From: Diplocarpon mali
Lineage: Eukaryota; Ascomycota; Leotiomycetes; Helotiales; Drepanopezizaceae
Length of the DNA: 64,000 nt
Direction: 5' to 3'
NCBI GenBank assembly: GCA_024741835.1
Contig: JAENRP010000052.1
Span: 62,001 to 126,000, forward strand
Every line of letters starts with the position of its first letter. The first letter of the stretch is position 1. The notes below the pieces were generated by a model. It saw nothing but the letters and a program-made list of their open reading frames with translations. It did no database searches and was not told where the DNA came from. Position numbers and translations under genes: made by a program. This document shows, one piece after another, positions 34,480 to 46,009 of the stretch.

Positions 34480-37400
34480 CTCTGAGCGGAGGGACGATGC
34501 GGAGACTTGTGTCGGGTCGCTCGAGATCGCTGGACAGACGGTCGAGATTGTGGGGGAGCGGCAAGCAAGACCCGGGGGGCATCAGATACCTCGCCAGGAG
34601 GATGAGGTCTTACACGACTGCGGTCCGCTGGCGAGGAGACGAGTACAGCGACAGGAAAACGACCAAGCCGAAACGAGGAATGGAAGCTCGCGTCGAGGGG
34701 TATCTTGGTGGAGTCGGAGGCAAGGAAGCGGATTTTCCAGACACAAATGCTGGAGACGGAGTGGCGCTGCAGAGAGAGCCAGAGGACCGGGAGGCCAGAC
34801 AGAGCGGGCTGGACGGCCGTCTCTTATACACCGCGGCGCCAAAACAAAGAGAGGCCGGCGATGGCGGCGGCAACAGAGCCCCCGGCACGTTCGTCTATAG
34901 CCTCATTGACGCCGGCGCGCAGCTGGTTCATTCGAGCCCCTGGGCGCTGAAACGGACGAGATGAAGGCTCTCCTGCTGTTCGACGGCCCCTTTAATGCAC
35001 AGCGCGGCACCCAGCCAAAGCACTGGCATGGCCGTCGCGGACCAAAGCTCTGAAACCCCCAAACGCGATCTTCGTCGGCGCGGGGGGCCATTCCTCGAGT
35101 TCTCGCGGGGGGGGAGCTGTCCGTAGTCAAGGCAGCCTCCCATCTTGCTTCTCGGAGACCTGAGACGACGTTTGACGCATTCCTCGAGGACAAACGAAGG
35201 AACAAAGTCTGATGCCGGCGCGTAGAGTCGGTGGGCGGCAACTAAGACAGGGGAGGCGGAAAGGTCCGTCGTGGGGGAGATGCAGATGCTGGCTCGAGAG
35301 TTGGGAAACCCGGGGACGGTATCTTGGGATGGATGCTGAAGGTTGAGATGGCCACCATGTTTGCTCGCTCCTCAAACCGCGTTCCTGATTGTTGAGGGAA
35401 ATGTCGTGAGTCCACGCGAGAAACGCCGCAGACAGATGGCCGACGGCCGGGGACAAAGGCGCATCCAGCTGGGCGCCGCCGTCGGCAGCACTTCTTCCTG
35501 TCTGCCGTCGCCGCGAGTGTCTCGAGTCTGATGTGTTTGGGCTGATCAATGCTCCATCCCCCCGATTCCATAAGTATCAACTCCCGCATCGGCTGTCGTC
35601 TGCTGAAACCATTTTCTCGCTCTCTGGCGGCACAGGATGTGGTTTGTTGGCTGGGATGGCAGAGCCGCCGGACACGGGCGGCTAATAAACAAACCTCCAC
35701 TTGATTACATCCGACTCTCGCTTAAGGGCCCCTGGACAGCGCGAGCGATCCTCGGTTGATTTCAAGCACATCAACCTCACCGGAGGATATAGCTAGGGCG
35801 CGGGCTTGGATGGAGATATTTCGAGGGCAGTGTGCGCATCTCCCTTTTTTCTGCGTCGGGGAGCCTTTTTTCCCCCTGGGAGCGTGGTGAGCGAAATGCT
35901 GGTCCAGTACCCTACTGTTGGAATATACAAGGATTGTGCTTATGTAATCGTACCTTGTATATTACTCCTGCAGCTCCATTGAACTCAGAATCTACACCTT
36001 TAGATTCTATCACCTACGAGACGGGAGATCCGGTGCCTGCTTACGTCAGGCGCCGGTGTCTGTTCGAGATTTTGCAGCGCAACAAAGGATCGAACCGCGG
36101 AGGGGGAAGCGAAAGTAGTCGATGTGAGTCGGCGCCAGTCGAGTGTCAGTCTCAGATCTATGTTTAGATTTGACTACAAGACATCCAATCTCCAAAAAGA
36201 GGAGTTTTCTGCACAGGGGGCGCAAGCGAGGCCACACTTTGTTCCTCGGGTCCCAGCCTTCCCAAGAACACCGGAGACATAGGACGAGACACGGCATTCG
36301 CAGCTCACCCAGGTCTCACGGGGTGAGTGCGGTGATCAGAGTCGGAGATGCGGTGGGACGGTGGGCGACTGAGATATCATGAATCGCGTTTTGCCCAAGT
36401 CTGCCGCGCGCGGCGAGCTCGCTTGGAGGCTGACCACCATCTCAGCCAGCGGCCACACCTTGCCACGAGTCTGCAAACCTCATCACAACACTCTGGTTTC
36501 TCGACAGGGCAGAGACTACATTTCAAGAGGTCATGGATTAATTAGGTCCGCGCTCGATCGATGCTCAGGGCAGAAGGGCTCCTGATACCCAATTGTTCTC
36601 GTCGAATGATAGCATCACCAAATGTTCAGACGAGGTGCATGCAGAAAAGATGCCCGGCTGAATCTCTCCTGAAGAGCTGGCTTTCCTTCTCGGTGATACT
36701 CCTAGGCATCGCTCCGATGAGACTCTCGAGACGCCACACCGGCGAATATCTTGGTTTCAAACCCGGCGATCTGGTGGTCAGGACTTCTGAACTCCGGAAG
36801 TGCTCATCTTGGGAAAATCCCATTCTGCCTACTGCTGCGCGAGAACAGACGAGAGTCCACCCGAGACTTCTCTCGATGCGAGATCCTGGCACTGCGCGGT
36901 ATCAATATTGCAGCCCCTGCACGAGGCGAATCCAACAAGAGGCCTCCCGAAGCCCGGAAGACTTGTCGCAAGCCGCTATCTGAATGTCTCTGAACTGGCA
37001 TAGACCCATCCCATCTGTCTAGATCTCATGTCAGCTGTGGAAGAGCCGCTGATATACACCGACTAGCAATATAATGACGTCCGAAATCCCACCAGAAACT
37101 AGAACGATGCTGCGCAGGTCACGACTCGTTGACACGTCTGTACGAGCCTTGGAGGCAACCACGGAGTCTGACAGCTGTCAGCCTGGGGGCTGTGCCATAT
37201 CATCAAGTTATTCTCCGAGTCCCAGTCTCCGAGAATTCAGCAGGACTCGGAGCAAATCGAAGTGCAGGGTCTCACCTTGTTTTTCTTTCTTTCTCATGGC
37301 AGTCTACGTCCAGGCCCTCCGGTTTCTCGGCACGAGAGCCGAGTGTGCGAATCTCGGGGCGGCGTGGCTGGGTACCCACAGCAGACTGGCACCTGACACC

Positions 37401-37861
37401 GTCCATGCCGCTGGCTTTGATGCCATATGAAGCGGAGATGTCAATGATATGGAAGATACAACGTGCAATAGCTAACTACCGCTGCCGAGAATATGGCCGT
37501 CGCTGTTCTCCATGCTGTTGCTCGGGCTGCCTGGAAGCCGGTGATTGCGCTTCTCGGAGGCTGGGATTGGATTGCGAGACGGTTTCCAGCGGGCGAGATG
37601 GTCAGTGGTGCGGGTCGAATCACAAGGCTGGAAAGAGATCGATGCTTTGTGTGTCTTGAGCGCACATGCGAAGAGATGTTTGCATCGCGGCGTGGATTTG
37701 GAGATATCAACAGCTAAGCGAGTGTTGCTAGCGAGTCGCCACAGATTCAGGCCGGAGAACCCACCAGGGTATTCCGCGACTGTCGGAAAGATGGCAGCGA
37801 AGGTCAAGGACCAGCAATTCCGTCGGCACAAGCCGTGCTCTACCCATCACGACTCGAGTAA

Positions 37862-38173
37862 AGTGGAGAGTGCACAGTCTGTCTGCAAACCTGTCTGATT
37901 GTTGGAAGACCCAAAAGCCGGTGCGAGACGGAACTACATGACACAATATTCCCCCTATACGACGACACGCTCCCCTCGGGCAGCAAATACTGCCACGGAT
38001 ACAACCCACACCGCCTGCTCCGCCGCTTGAAGATTCTGCCTCTCAACACTCGAGTCGAGCTACTCCTCGACAACGACCGTCCGCTCCTCGTAGCACACTG
38101 CATACACCTCGCCCGCAACATCACGCACGCGACCGCACTCCGGGGTCTGCGCCGGCGTATACTCAAGATGTAG
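37862..38173 (+). other. Open, protein-like stretch without a start
   Basis: A plus-strand frame of 103 codons, opening after a TAA and ending at TAG 38171-38173. It reads LYDDTLPSGSKYCHGYNP, RLLRRLKILPLNTRVELLL and VAHCIHLARNITHATALRG, which looks like real protein rather than noise. No ATG, donor or acceptor could be fixed, and the opposite strand is also open. It may be the last exon of a gene or a relic. Confidence 0.25.
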
Positions 38174-39157
38174 CTACGCAGCCCGGACCGCGCGAACCAA
38201 GCTCGCAGACGACCCGTCGACAGCTGCGCCGAAGGAGACACAGGGGGCGCTTCGAGAAGCACGAGCCGGAGGTGAGAGCATCGCCGAGTGGAGGAGCGAG
38301 AACCTTGCCCTGAACACTGTCGTCGCTCGAGAGCGTAGCGGCTGAGCAGGGTCGCGACGGGCTTGTGCCGCTGTCTGGGAGAGCGGGAGAGCAAAGACGC
38401 GTTGTCGGCGGGGATGCGACATACCTGGAGCTACGACTAGACGGATGGAGTCTGGGGACTAGGCCTTCCATCCTCGCGAGCCATTGGACACTCGGCTCCA
38501 TCGCCGAAGTTCAAGGCCGTACTCTTCTTCTCGCCTGGCTCCAGAGCGGGTGTCGTCGAAACCAGCACCGCTACGCGAGTCGATGGATTAGATCGAGGAG
38601 AGGGTCTTGGGTCAGTCTCCAACGGGTGATCTGCTCGCTCGGATGCGGATGTTGAGAGCACGCGCGGCGCTCCCGCCGAACACCTGGGCGGAGAACAGAC
38701 AGGCAGCGATTGTCTTCCCTTTGATGATCATATTATCGGGGACCGAAGAGTGGATATAGATCTCGGTGTGAGACGTGCTCCAGTCTCCGTAGGCATCCCT
38801 CGCCGTCCCGTTAACAGAGGTGCGGGAGTTGGAGCCTGGGTCCGGGTTTGGGGAGACGAGCTCTATAACTGCGAAGCTGTGTTGGACTAGCTTTATTTGG
38901 TGAGGGCAATCGGGGCTTACCGCATCAAGTTTGTATTTTGGCGCCTCAAATGGCGTTCGAGACCGCAAGGACCATCCATTGGGGATTTTCACGTCTGGGA
39001 GGATAGAGCGGAGGTTCCGCTAGGGTTGCGGATGTACTTGCGATGGTAACAGCGTCTCTTTTTATTGCCACTCTATTAGGTTGCCATTTTATGGGAAAGC
39101 TCACTTTTCGATAGTAGATACGCAGGATGCGTTCTAAGCACGCTGGTCGTAAGTCAA

Positions 39158-39933
39158 TCAATCTCTCGGATTCGATTGCATGAACCGATAGTAACTGCCG
39201 CCGAAAGAGAGAATGGTTCCAAAGGCTGCGGGCGCAGTCGGGGAGTAGTACTTGAGCCGTGGCCAGCCTTGCTCCAGATACATGGCCTCGGCGTCAGATC
39301 GATTGGGGAAATAGGAGTCGATTTCGAGGCCGACCGACAGCCGAGAGATGGCGATTATCAGTTCGAGAGCCTGGTACGCGAGACCGAGACCCACGGGCCC
39401 GAGAGCGCTCAGTGTGGATCCGGCTGTGGGGTGTCAGTACGAGGGTTGGGTGCAGATCAAGACCGCCCCTCTGTGTAGAGAAAGACTCCAGTGTCGAGCA
39501 TCTGGCCGGTACTCAGGAGGATGACCGCAAACCGGAGACTTCGCATCCAGGCGGAGATCCCCTCTCGACGGCAGCGCCAGGAGCCTCTGCTGGACGGCAG
39601 CTTAGTGGCTTGCATCTCCCGGAGAACGATACATGCCTTTCCATCACAACCGAGACTCGTTTCCGTCTCCGCACTGCTCCTGTGTGGATCCGAGCTGTCG
39701 CTCGCTGGTGACCGTTTCCGTCGAGGCGTTCGCTGCAGCATGGACGGTGGCACGCGCTCCGGGTCGCCAGGGAGATTCGGAACCCAGACTACCGTGCCGC
39801 ATGTGAAAGTGGGTTTCAGTCCATGCCGATCAAAGCCAGAAGAGTTATCTCCAAAGAATACACTCGAGATTTTGCTTTGTGTGCACCACATGGTGCTATC
39901 CCTACTCTGGGTAATAGATACTTGATCCGCCAC
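39158..39933 (-). CDS. Possible gene for an unrecognised protein with a hydrophobic segment
   Basis: Candidate exons are 39513-39933 and 39158-39423, joined by an 89 bp phase-1 intron (donor GTACCG, branch CTGAC just before CCCCACAG). The second exon reads LSALGPVGLGLAYQALEL, IAISRLSVGLEIDSYF, NRSDAEAMYLEQGWPRLKYY and ends YYRFMQSNPRD; it looks coding and contains a probable membrane-spanning or buried helix. The first exon is less convincing, and the frame may instead come from other upstream exons or be a relic. Family unknown. Confidence 0.3.
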
Positions 39934-41604
39934 ATCAAGCTACCTGGCGCTGACCAGCGACAACACGACTCATGGAGTCGGGAGAACCATTCGGCGGTAT
40001 TGCCATGTGTGAGGAGACGAGCGTAGTGTTTTTTCTTACAACGACAGCGCCACCCGCTATATCGAGGAGTTCCAAGGCGTGGTTTGGTGTCGTGACGACT
40101 AGGGTCTTGTTGACACTCGCTTATCAAAATGATGGGATTGGTTAAGAACACCTGAGGAACGTGTCGCCAAGCTGTGGGACGTGGAGCTCTTCATCTCACC
40201 AGCGGCGCGACGAAGCTCAAATGAAGCTGTTTCTGGTGACAAGCGGAGGACCAAGGGCGACTAAGCTCTTCAAAAATCGCAGATCAATAAAATCAACGCT
40301 GTAAGGTATTGCCTCGGACTCATCTACCCCATCCAGGCCATAACTAGCGATATACATACGTCTCTTTCTACACAACAAGAGTAATACGGGCAGCGGCTAC
40401 TGAGAACCCCAGTAGTAGGAATACATGCTCTCGAACGCCGAGCCGGGTCGCTTGAGAGGCGCCAATAACTAGAGGTAAGAATATCAGCCTTCTATCGGCC
40501 TTCTCCAGAGCCGGCGCTCAGATGCCGCGTAGCCGCCTTGGGGTAGGAAAGATACCAAGAACCCCGAGGTGCTTGTTCGGATCCGAGGGCTATCTTTCGA
40601 AATCTCTGTTTCATGCAGTAGTTGCTCATTGCTTGGTAGCATGGTAGTATCCTCCCTGCCGTGCGGACGCTCGATCACGAAGCTGGGTGATTCAAGGTGT
40701 CGAGATCTCTCCCGCGAACGACAAGGCGCAAGGCATCTCCTGCGAGATCTGTCTCGTTGACCTTTGAACTTTTTCGCCGAGTCCGTGTGAGGTGTGACGG
40801 AGACCTCGCAGGAGGCAGCCGGTGCGTCGAGGTACGCGAAATGATACATTCCAAGCTCTTTGATCAACATACTCGCTAACGACCCCTGCCAGTTTCCCTA
40901 CCTTCTGGATAGCAATCATATTCTGTACTGAATGAACTCAGGAATAATCCCCTCAGGCACATGACAGATTTTCAACTGCTACTGCTACCTAAAACCCCCC
41001 TTTTCAAAATGTCTACAGGTAAGCGAGATCAGCCACTTCCCCGGCGCCATGGTCTGGGAGGATGACGCCGTTGAGCTGCAGCGAGTCCGACAAACATCGA
41101 CGACTTCCCATCTCAAACTCCCATACTTCTCCAATCCTCGCGGCATGACCGGGGCACAACCGAGCCAGTCGAGCAATGCACACTCGTCCTCCCGGCTGCG
41201 TCCCAGCTCAGACGGCGCGTGGCTCCCTGCACATGGCATGCTCCTGAGAACACCACGCCGAATCGCCCTCTCTGAGCGCACCTTTCCCACCAGCAATACA
41301 CAGAATAGCGCGCAAGGAGCGCAACACCCCTCCTCCCGCTCCCAAGCGTAGAGCGAGAACACAATAGAGCGAGCTGAGACGTACTTGGCCCTCACGGCGC
41401 TGCTCACGATCGCACGCCTGGCGACTTACCGCGGCCGCCGTCAAGCGAACCAGATCGTAGGCCTCAGACTCCAGCAATATCTCTCGCGGCGAGCCAGGCA
41501 CGCGAGACGCCGCGGCTCTCGGCATCCCTGGCAGTAGCAACACACAGAGAGGTCCAGTCTCGCCAAAGCTGAAGCCCGAGTCCGAGTCGCGTCTCGTGCC
41601 TGCA

Positions 41605-41636
41605 CATCGCATCGCATCGCATCGCCTCGCATCGCG
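41605..41636 (+). repeat. Short catcg microsatellite
   Basis: Tandem five-base units of catcg with one variant (cctcg). Confidence 0.8.
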
Positions 41637-41977
41637 GCGCAGGACTCGTTGGCGAGAACCCTCTGCCCAGACGCGCAAAGCGGTCTTGCGCTGAGAACCG
41701 ACCGCTCACTTCTCCCCGCCTCTCACGCTGTGCCCGCTACCCTCCTAGCGGGGTCCGTCAGGACAGCAGGTCTGGTCCTCGCTCTCGTCGTTTGCTGGGA
41801 CAGTCTTCCCTACCTGTCCTGTCCTGTCGTGCCCTGCGTTGTGTTGTTGCGTTAGAACACCTTGGTGTTTAGAACGAGCGCTGGGGGGTCGAATGGTGAG
41901 ACTTTTTTTTTTTTCTTTTTTTTCCGAGAAAAAAAAAATCCCCGGCAAGTAGAAGAGAAATAGAGCAAAAGAAGAAT

Positions 41978-41979
41978 NN
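41978..41979. other. Two undetermined bases before an A tract
   Basis: Two N followed by more than twenty A residues, in a stretch of T and A homopolymers. Probably a low-quality homopolymer position. Confidence 0.95.
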
Positions 41980-42455
41980 AAAAAAAAAAAAAAAAAAAAA
42001 GATTACCAGGCCAAGAAGATGACTGCGAAATAAAACCTTCAACAACCAGGTAGGCGGGGGGAGACGGGGGCTCTGGGCTGAAGCTAACTATATACGCAAA
42101 AGTAGAAAAAACCAAGGCGAGATTAAAGAGAAGAGATTAAAGAAGTCTAGGGAGAAAAGAGATAGGTTTTTTTTGGCAGCAACCTAGTCATTCCTCTATT
42201 CTCTACTTTCTTCTATCCAAATGTGTAACTTTGGCTGGTTAGCTAATTGGGCAGATTTCATCCCACCTCGCTTGGTCAACGAGGCTGCTCTACCTGCTTA
42301 TTTTCGTATCCGTGACCCCATACGCCAACCCGATTTACGCCCCCCCAGTCAAAGACCAACGTGAAGGGCCAGATGCACGCACGCTAAGCCGAGCAGATAT
42401 GTTTTCGTTTCCCTGATCCCCCCCCATGATCCGTGTCCACCATAGAGTATTCCAG

Positions 42456-44915
42456 TCAAGGGGCTGGTGTAGCCCGGGAGAGGACACGCATGTTGTCCAT
42501 GAAGCCCTCCACGAGCGAGAGGTACTCGTTGGGCTCGCCGTTGACTGCTTTTTGGCCTTGTTCCTGAACGGCGGCTGTTGAGAGCTCGATTTCGAGTTCG
42601 TGTTCTTTGGAGATTTGGCTTGCTCCCCCCTGGAGTTTTGTTAAGAGACTGTACGTTGAGAAGGTGGACAAGGAGACCTACGGTAGAGACCCCCTGTTGA
42701 GTCACTTGTGTGAGATCAATCTGATACATGGATTGCGTATAGCTCAGCCGGTCTTTATTCCGTTCCGAACCAGAACTCGACCCTAGATCCTCTACATTGC
42801 CATCGAACCTCATTTCAAAGTTGATGCTGATTCTGCAATCGAGGGGGGTTTGGGGGTTGAGGATGTCGAGGTCGCATATACGAGCCTTGATGATCTTTGC
42901 CTTGACTTCTCTGGTTTTCTGGTCGTGCGTGACTCGGACCTTAACCGCATGGTTGCTTGGTATCTTCTCCCGCAGCGCAGGTGGAATGACGCCGTACATC
43001 GCCTTGGGAAGCTCGTAGAAGCTGTCTACTTCTCGAGAGTGCTTGTACTTGATCTCGACCCGTCCCGTGCTGACCGCAACCGGGTTGCTTGGGTGCGCGT
43101 CACGAAGTTTGAGGTTTAAAAAGGCGTTGAGCGAGCGATGTTGACTCTGCGCATGGTTAGCATTTTTCCGTCGACTCATCCTGGTTGGTGTACCTCGGTC
43201 ATTGAGCTCTCAAACCTCACGCGATTGGTATTCATGAGGACGCACTCCGAGCTCACAGGTAGGCGATACCGGTCACTTGTTTCCTTGTCGATAACATGAC
43301 CGAGCTTAGCCTCAATCTCGATTTCCACGCCCCTGCTCGCCAACTCGCCCAGATCCCCCCGAGAGATGACGTTCAGATAGAGGAAGTCCGCAACCAACTT
43401 TGTGACTTGCTCCACCGGCTTGACACCGGTAATACTAGCTTCCCACGGACCGAGCAATGCAGAGGGATGCGTCTTGCCGTGCACAGTGGCGGGATGAGGT
43501 GGTTGGCTTCCGTTGGTCTGCGTCTGGGGTGTGTGTACCGGTTGCTTGGCTTGAGGTGGCTTCCCGTTGACTTTCATGGGCCCGCGACCTCCCGCCTGTA
43601 TGGGTTTGTTGCGGATGCTTTGGGCCCAGATCGGGGGTTCCGTATACCGATTTCTCTTCTTCGGTGGTGGTTGCGGCGATGGAGATGGCACATGGTGGTT
43701 GCCATTGACCTGGGGCCTCGTATCTCTCGAGTCCATGCGGCGCGGCTCCTCGACTGCCATCTCACAATCGTCCAACTTGCGCTTTGCCGAGTGGTTGTAC
43801 TCTTTCTCCAATTGTGGTGTCGTCGTCTCGCCTCGGGCCTGGCTCGCTAGGCGTGTCTTTGGGCTCACACTGACACTCCTGTCCCTCTCACTATGTGACC
43901 TTCTCCGCTCTTCGCTGAGGGATGTTCGTTGAGAATCGTAGGCGCTCGGAGTGCTCGGTAGTCTGGGTATCGACTGGGGCGCAGGGGGCTTGGGAGAGGT
44001 CTGCTGAGACTGGGTTAAAGGGCCAGAAGAGATTCCTCGTTGTTGATAGGGACTCGGCGGTTGGGTGAAGGCTACAGAGAGTTGTCTTTGGCTTACGGGA
44101 GGTCCGAGAGCTGTGCCGGGCTGAGACTGCTGGGAGGCTTGACGGTGGTGAGGAGTCTGGGATGGTGGGTAGGGGCCCGCAGAGACCGGACTGTCTTGCG
44201 AGTACTGGTTGAAGTACTGCTGCTGTTGGCTATTGGCCGAGGTTGGCGTCTCGGTCGAGACGGACGAGGCAGACCTCTGGTGATGAAGATAGGGGTGAGT
44301 CGCGCCGGGCAGGCCAATTGGAGGGGTTTGTGGGGTCGGAGACTGCTGCGGGAATGAATTCTGGTGTTGGGGGTGGATTGGCTGATTCGAATGTGAGTAG
44401 CTGTCTCTCTGCTGGAAGTGAGGCGGATAAGGGTGGTGTTGAGCGGGACTCTGAGAAGGGCGATGCTGAGCGGGACTCTGGGATTGGTGATGCTGAGCAG
44501 GACTCTGAGGTGTCTGGTGTTGTGGAAACGGGTACTGGCTGGTCGCGGACGAGTGTGCGAGTAGATATGGGGATTGGGATTGGGATTGTACCGAGAAAGA
44601 CCTTCGAGGAGATCGCAAATCATTCTGAGGAGGCGGTTGAGTGGGCGGCGGTTGGGGAGGGCGTCCCTGAAAGCTCTGCTGGTGATACTGGGTCGGTGAG
44701 GCGTAGGATATCGGGCCACCGGCGCTGGGCAGCGCGCCGTCGTAGTCCTGCGAGGAATATTTATGTTTCCCCGACGCGGTGAGTATATGTGGTTGTGGAG
44801 GTTGGGAATAATCTGGAAAGGCCTGCTGCGGAAAGGTCTGGATTGGCGTGACAGGCGCCGCCTGCTTGTGCCGGGAGCTGTCGCCGTCGGTGTTGATGAT
44901 GGATCTGAGGTCCAT
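42456..44915 (-). CDS. CET1: mRNA-capping enzyme beta subunit (RNA 5'-triphosphatase)
   Basis: Three exons: 43194-44915, 42682-43146 and 42456-42629, with phase-0 introns of 47 and 52 bp (first branch TGCTAAC). Predicted 786 aa. It removes the gamma-phosphate from nascent RNA 5' ends, the first step of capping, in the nucleus. The metal-dependent tunnel fold is recognised by VEIEIEAKLGHV (about residue 520) and HELEIELS in the last exon, the two Glu-rich metal-binding strands, with YRLPVSSECVLMNTNRVRFE, TGRVEIKYKHSREVDSFYEL and DCRISINFEMRF between them. The first ~480 residues are a Pro/Gln/Ser/His-rich extension with imperfect QSPAQHH repeats, much longer than needed for catalysis. The start chosen is MDLRSIINTDGD; the frame stays open upstream but that part is low-complexity and contains an N. 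Divergent from RPN2. Confidence 0.95.
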
Positions 44916-45070
44916 GTTTGCGCTGCGATGCGATGCGGCCTCCAGCACCAGACCAAGCGCGCCCTGGCTGTGGCCCGGCTGGATATGTATGACTCGAGAC
45001 TCTGTTTGGCGAGCTGGACATCTGAAAGGTATCGCGACTCTCTCGTTTTCCTCTGCTCTGCTGTGCTCTC

Positions 45071-45110
45071 TGCTCTGCCCTGCTCTGCCCTGCTCTGCCC
45101 TGCTCTGCGC
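45071..45110 (+). repeat. 10-bp tgctctgccc repeat in CET1 upstream region
   Basis: Four tandem units, the last with one change, 155-195 bases upstream of the CET1 start codon. On the CET1 strand it reads as gggcagagca units, probably in the 5' UTR or core promoter. Confidence 0.9.
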
Positions 45111-45223
45111 TCTTCTTCCTCTCGATGATGCTGCTCGTAGTCGATGATGGGAGGGAGGGGGGATTTCTGGTACTGGCGCAAACGGGGGGCGTCGAGACAA
45201 AGGATGCAGACGACTCAAACGAC

Positions 45224-45224
45224 N
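45224..45224. other. Single undetermined base before a G tract
   Basis: One N directly before ten or more G residues; probably a homopolymer ambiguity. Confidence 0.95.
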
Positions 45225-46009
45225 GGGGGGGGGGAGAGGCGGGCGTGGCGTGGATTCGCAGACGATGAGGACACGGCTGCAGCAACTGGGGAGGGCTACA
45301 AAAACACGGAAACGGCCACGGATTTGGCGACGGTGATGTGAGCGCCGGTCACCTCATCCCCGGCAGAGTCATCAGGACTATGATGCGATACGACGCGCTG
45401 CTCTGGGGCGAGCAGAACTCCATCCATACCTTGCCTTCACACCCCTCTGTCTCTCCTTTGAATTGGCATTCTCACCATGTATCTGCTGCCTCCTGAGTGT
45501 TGACCCATCATCAATCAGCAGAGCCGCACGCGACAATACGCATTTGCAGGAGCAGGAGCCATTTATTGCATGTAAAGAGGCCGCCTCGCAGATCAAAGAG
45601 GAGACAAAGCATTGCATCTTGGATCGATCCACGAGGGCCTTGGAGCAGATCAACAACAATGACAGCAGCTAGAGAAAACAAGTCGTGTTTCCTACGAGCG
45701 CGCGCATCGAAATAACGATAATATCTACCCCCATATTGACGCCAAGTATGGCCTGAGGTTCGACTCGTCCAATTCAGGCCTTAATACCTCAGGTGTCACG
45801 CTTACTCAGCTGCCCGGCCCAGCTGCGCGGTTACGTGACAGCTCTGCCTGGTCTGGCGAAAGCTGTGGAAAGGAAATCCATTGGGACACGATCCGACGCA
45901 AGCCAAACTCAACCTCACGCCTCCAGTCTCCTGCGCACTGCTACCACCGCTAGAATCCCTACTTCGCGAGTACGAGCACCTTCATCATCTCAGTCACAAC
46001 GCTCCCAAC

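Larger units (their letters stand above)
34480..42455. other. Gene-poor 8 kb; no recognisable intact gene
   Basis: Many open frames of 60-150 codons occur, usually overlapped by equally open frames on the other strand, without domains. Two stretches that look more protein-like are listed separately (37862-38173 plus and 39158-39933 minus). A run of gaaaag/ttttt low-complexity sequence with two N lies near 41.9-42.0 kb. The part next to 34.5 kb is likely the promoter of the Myb-like gene. Confidence 0.5.
44916..46009. promoter_or_regulatory. Shared divergent upstream region of CET1 and RPN2
   Basis: The two start codons point away from each other across 1.1 kb, so both promoters and 5' UTRs must lie here. 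The CET1-proximal part carries a 10-bp repeat and C/T-rich sequence. No other gene is supported. Confidence 0.6.

Noticed and set aside
37840..38394. 184-codon minus-strand frame
   Set aside because: Arg/Ser/Leu-rich translation antisense to the more protein-like plus-strand stretch at 37862-38173; no domain.
44093..45181. 362-codon minus frame inside the CET1 first exon
   Set aside because: A shadow of the Pro/Gln-rich coding sequence in another frame; the CET1 frame alone joins to the catalytic domain.
44916..45218. 100-residue N-terminal extension of CET1
   Set aside because: The frame is open, but the sequence includes the 10-bp repeat (AEQGRAGQSR-like) and ends beside an N; MDLRSIINTDGD is a more natural start.
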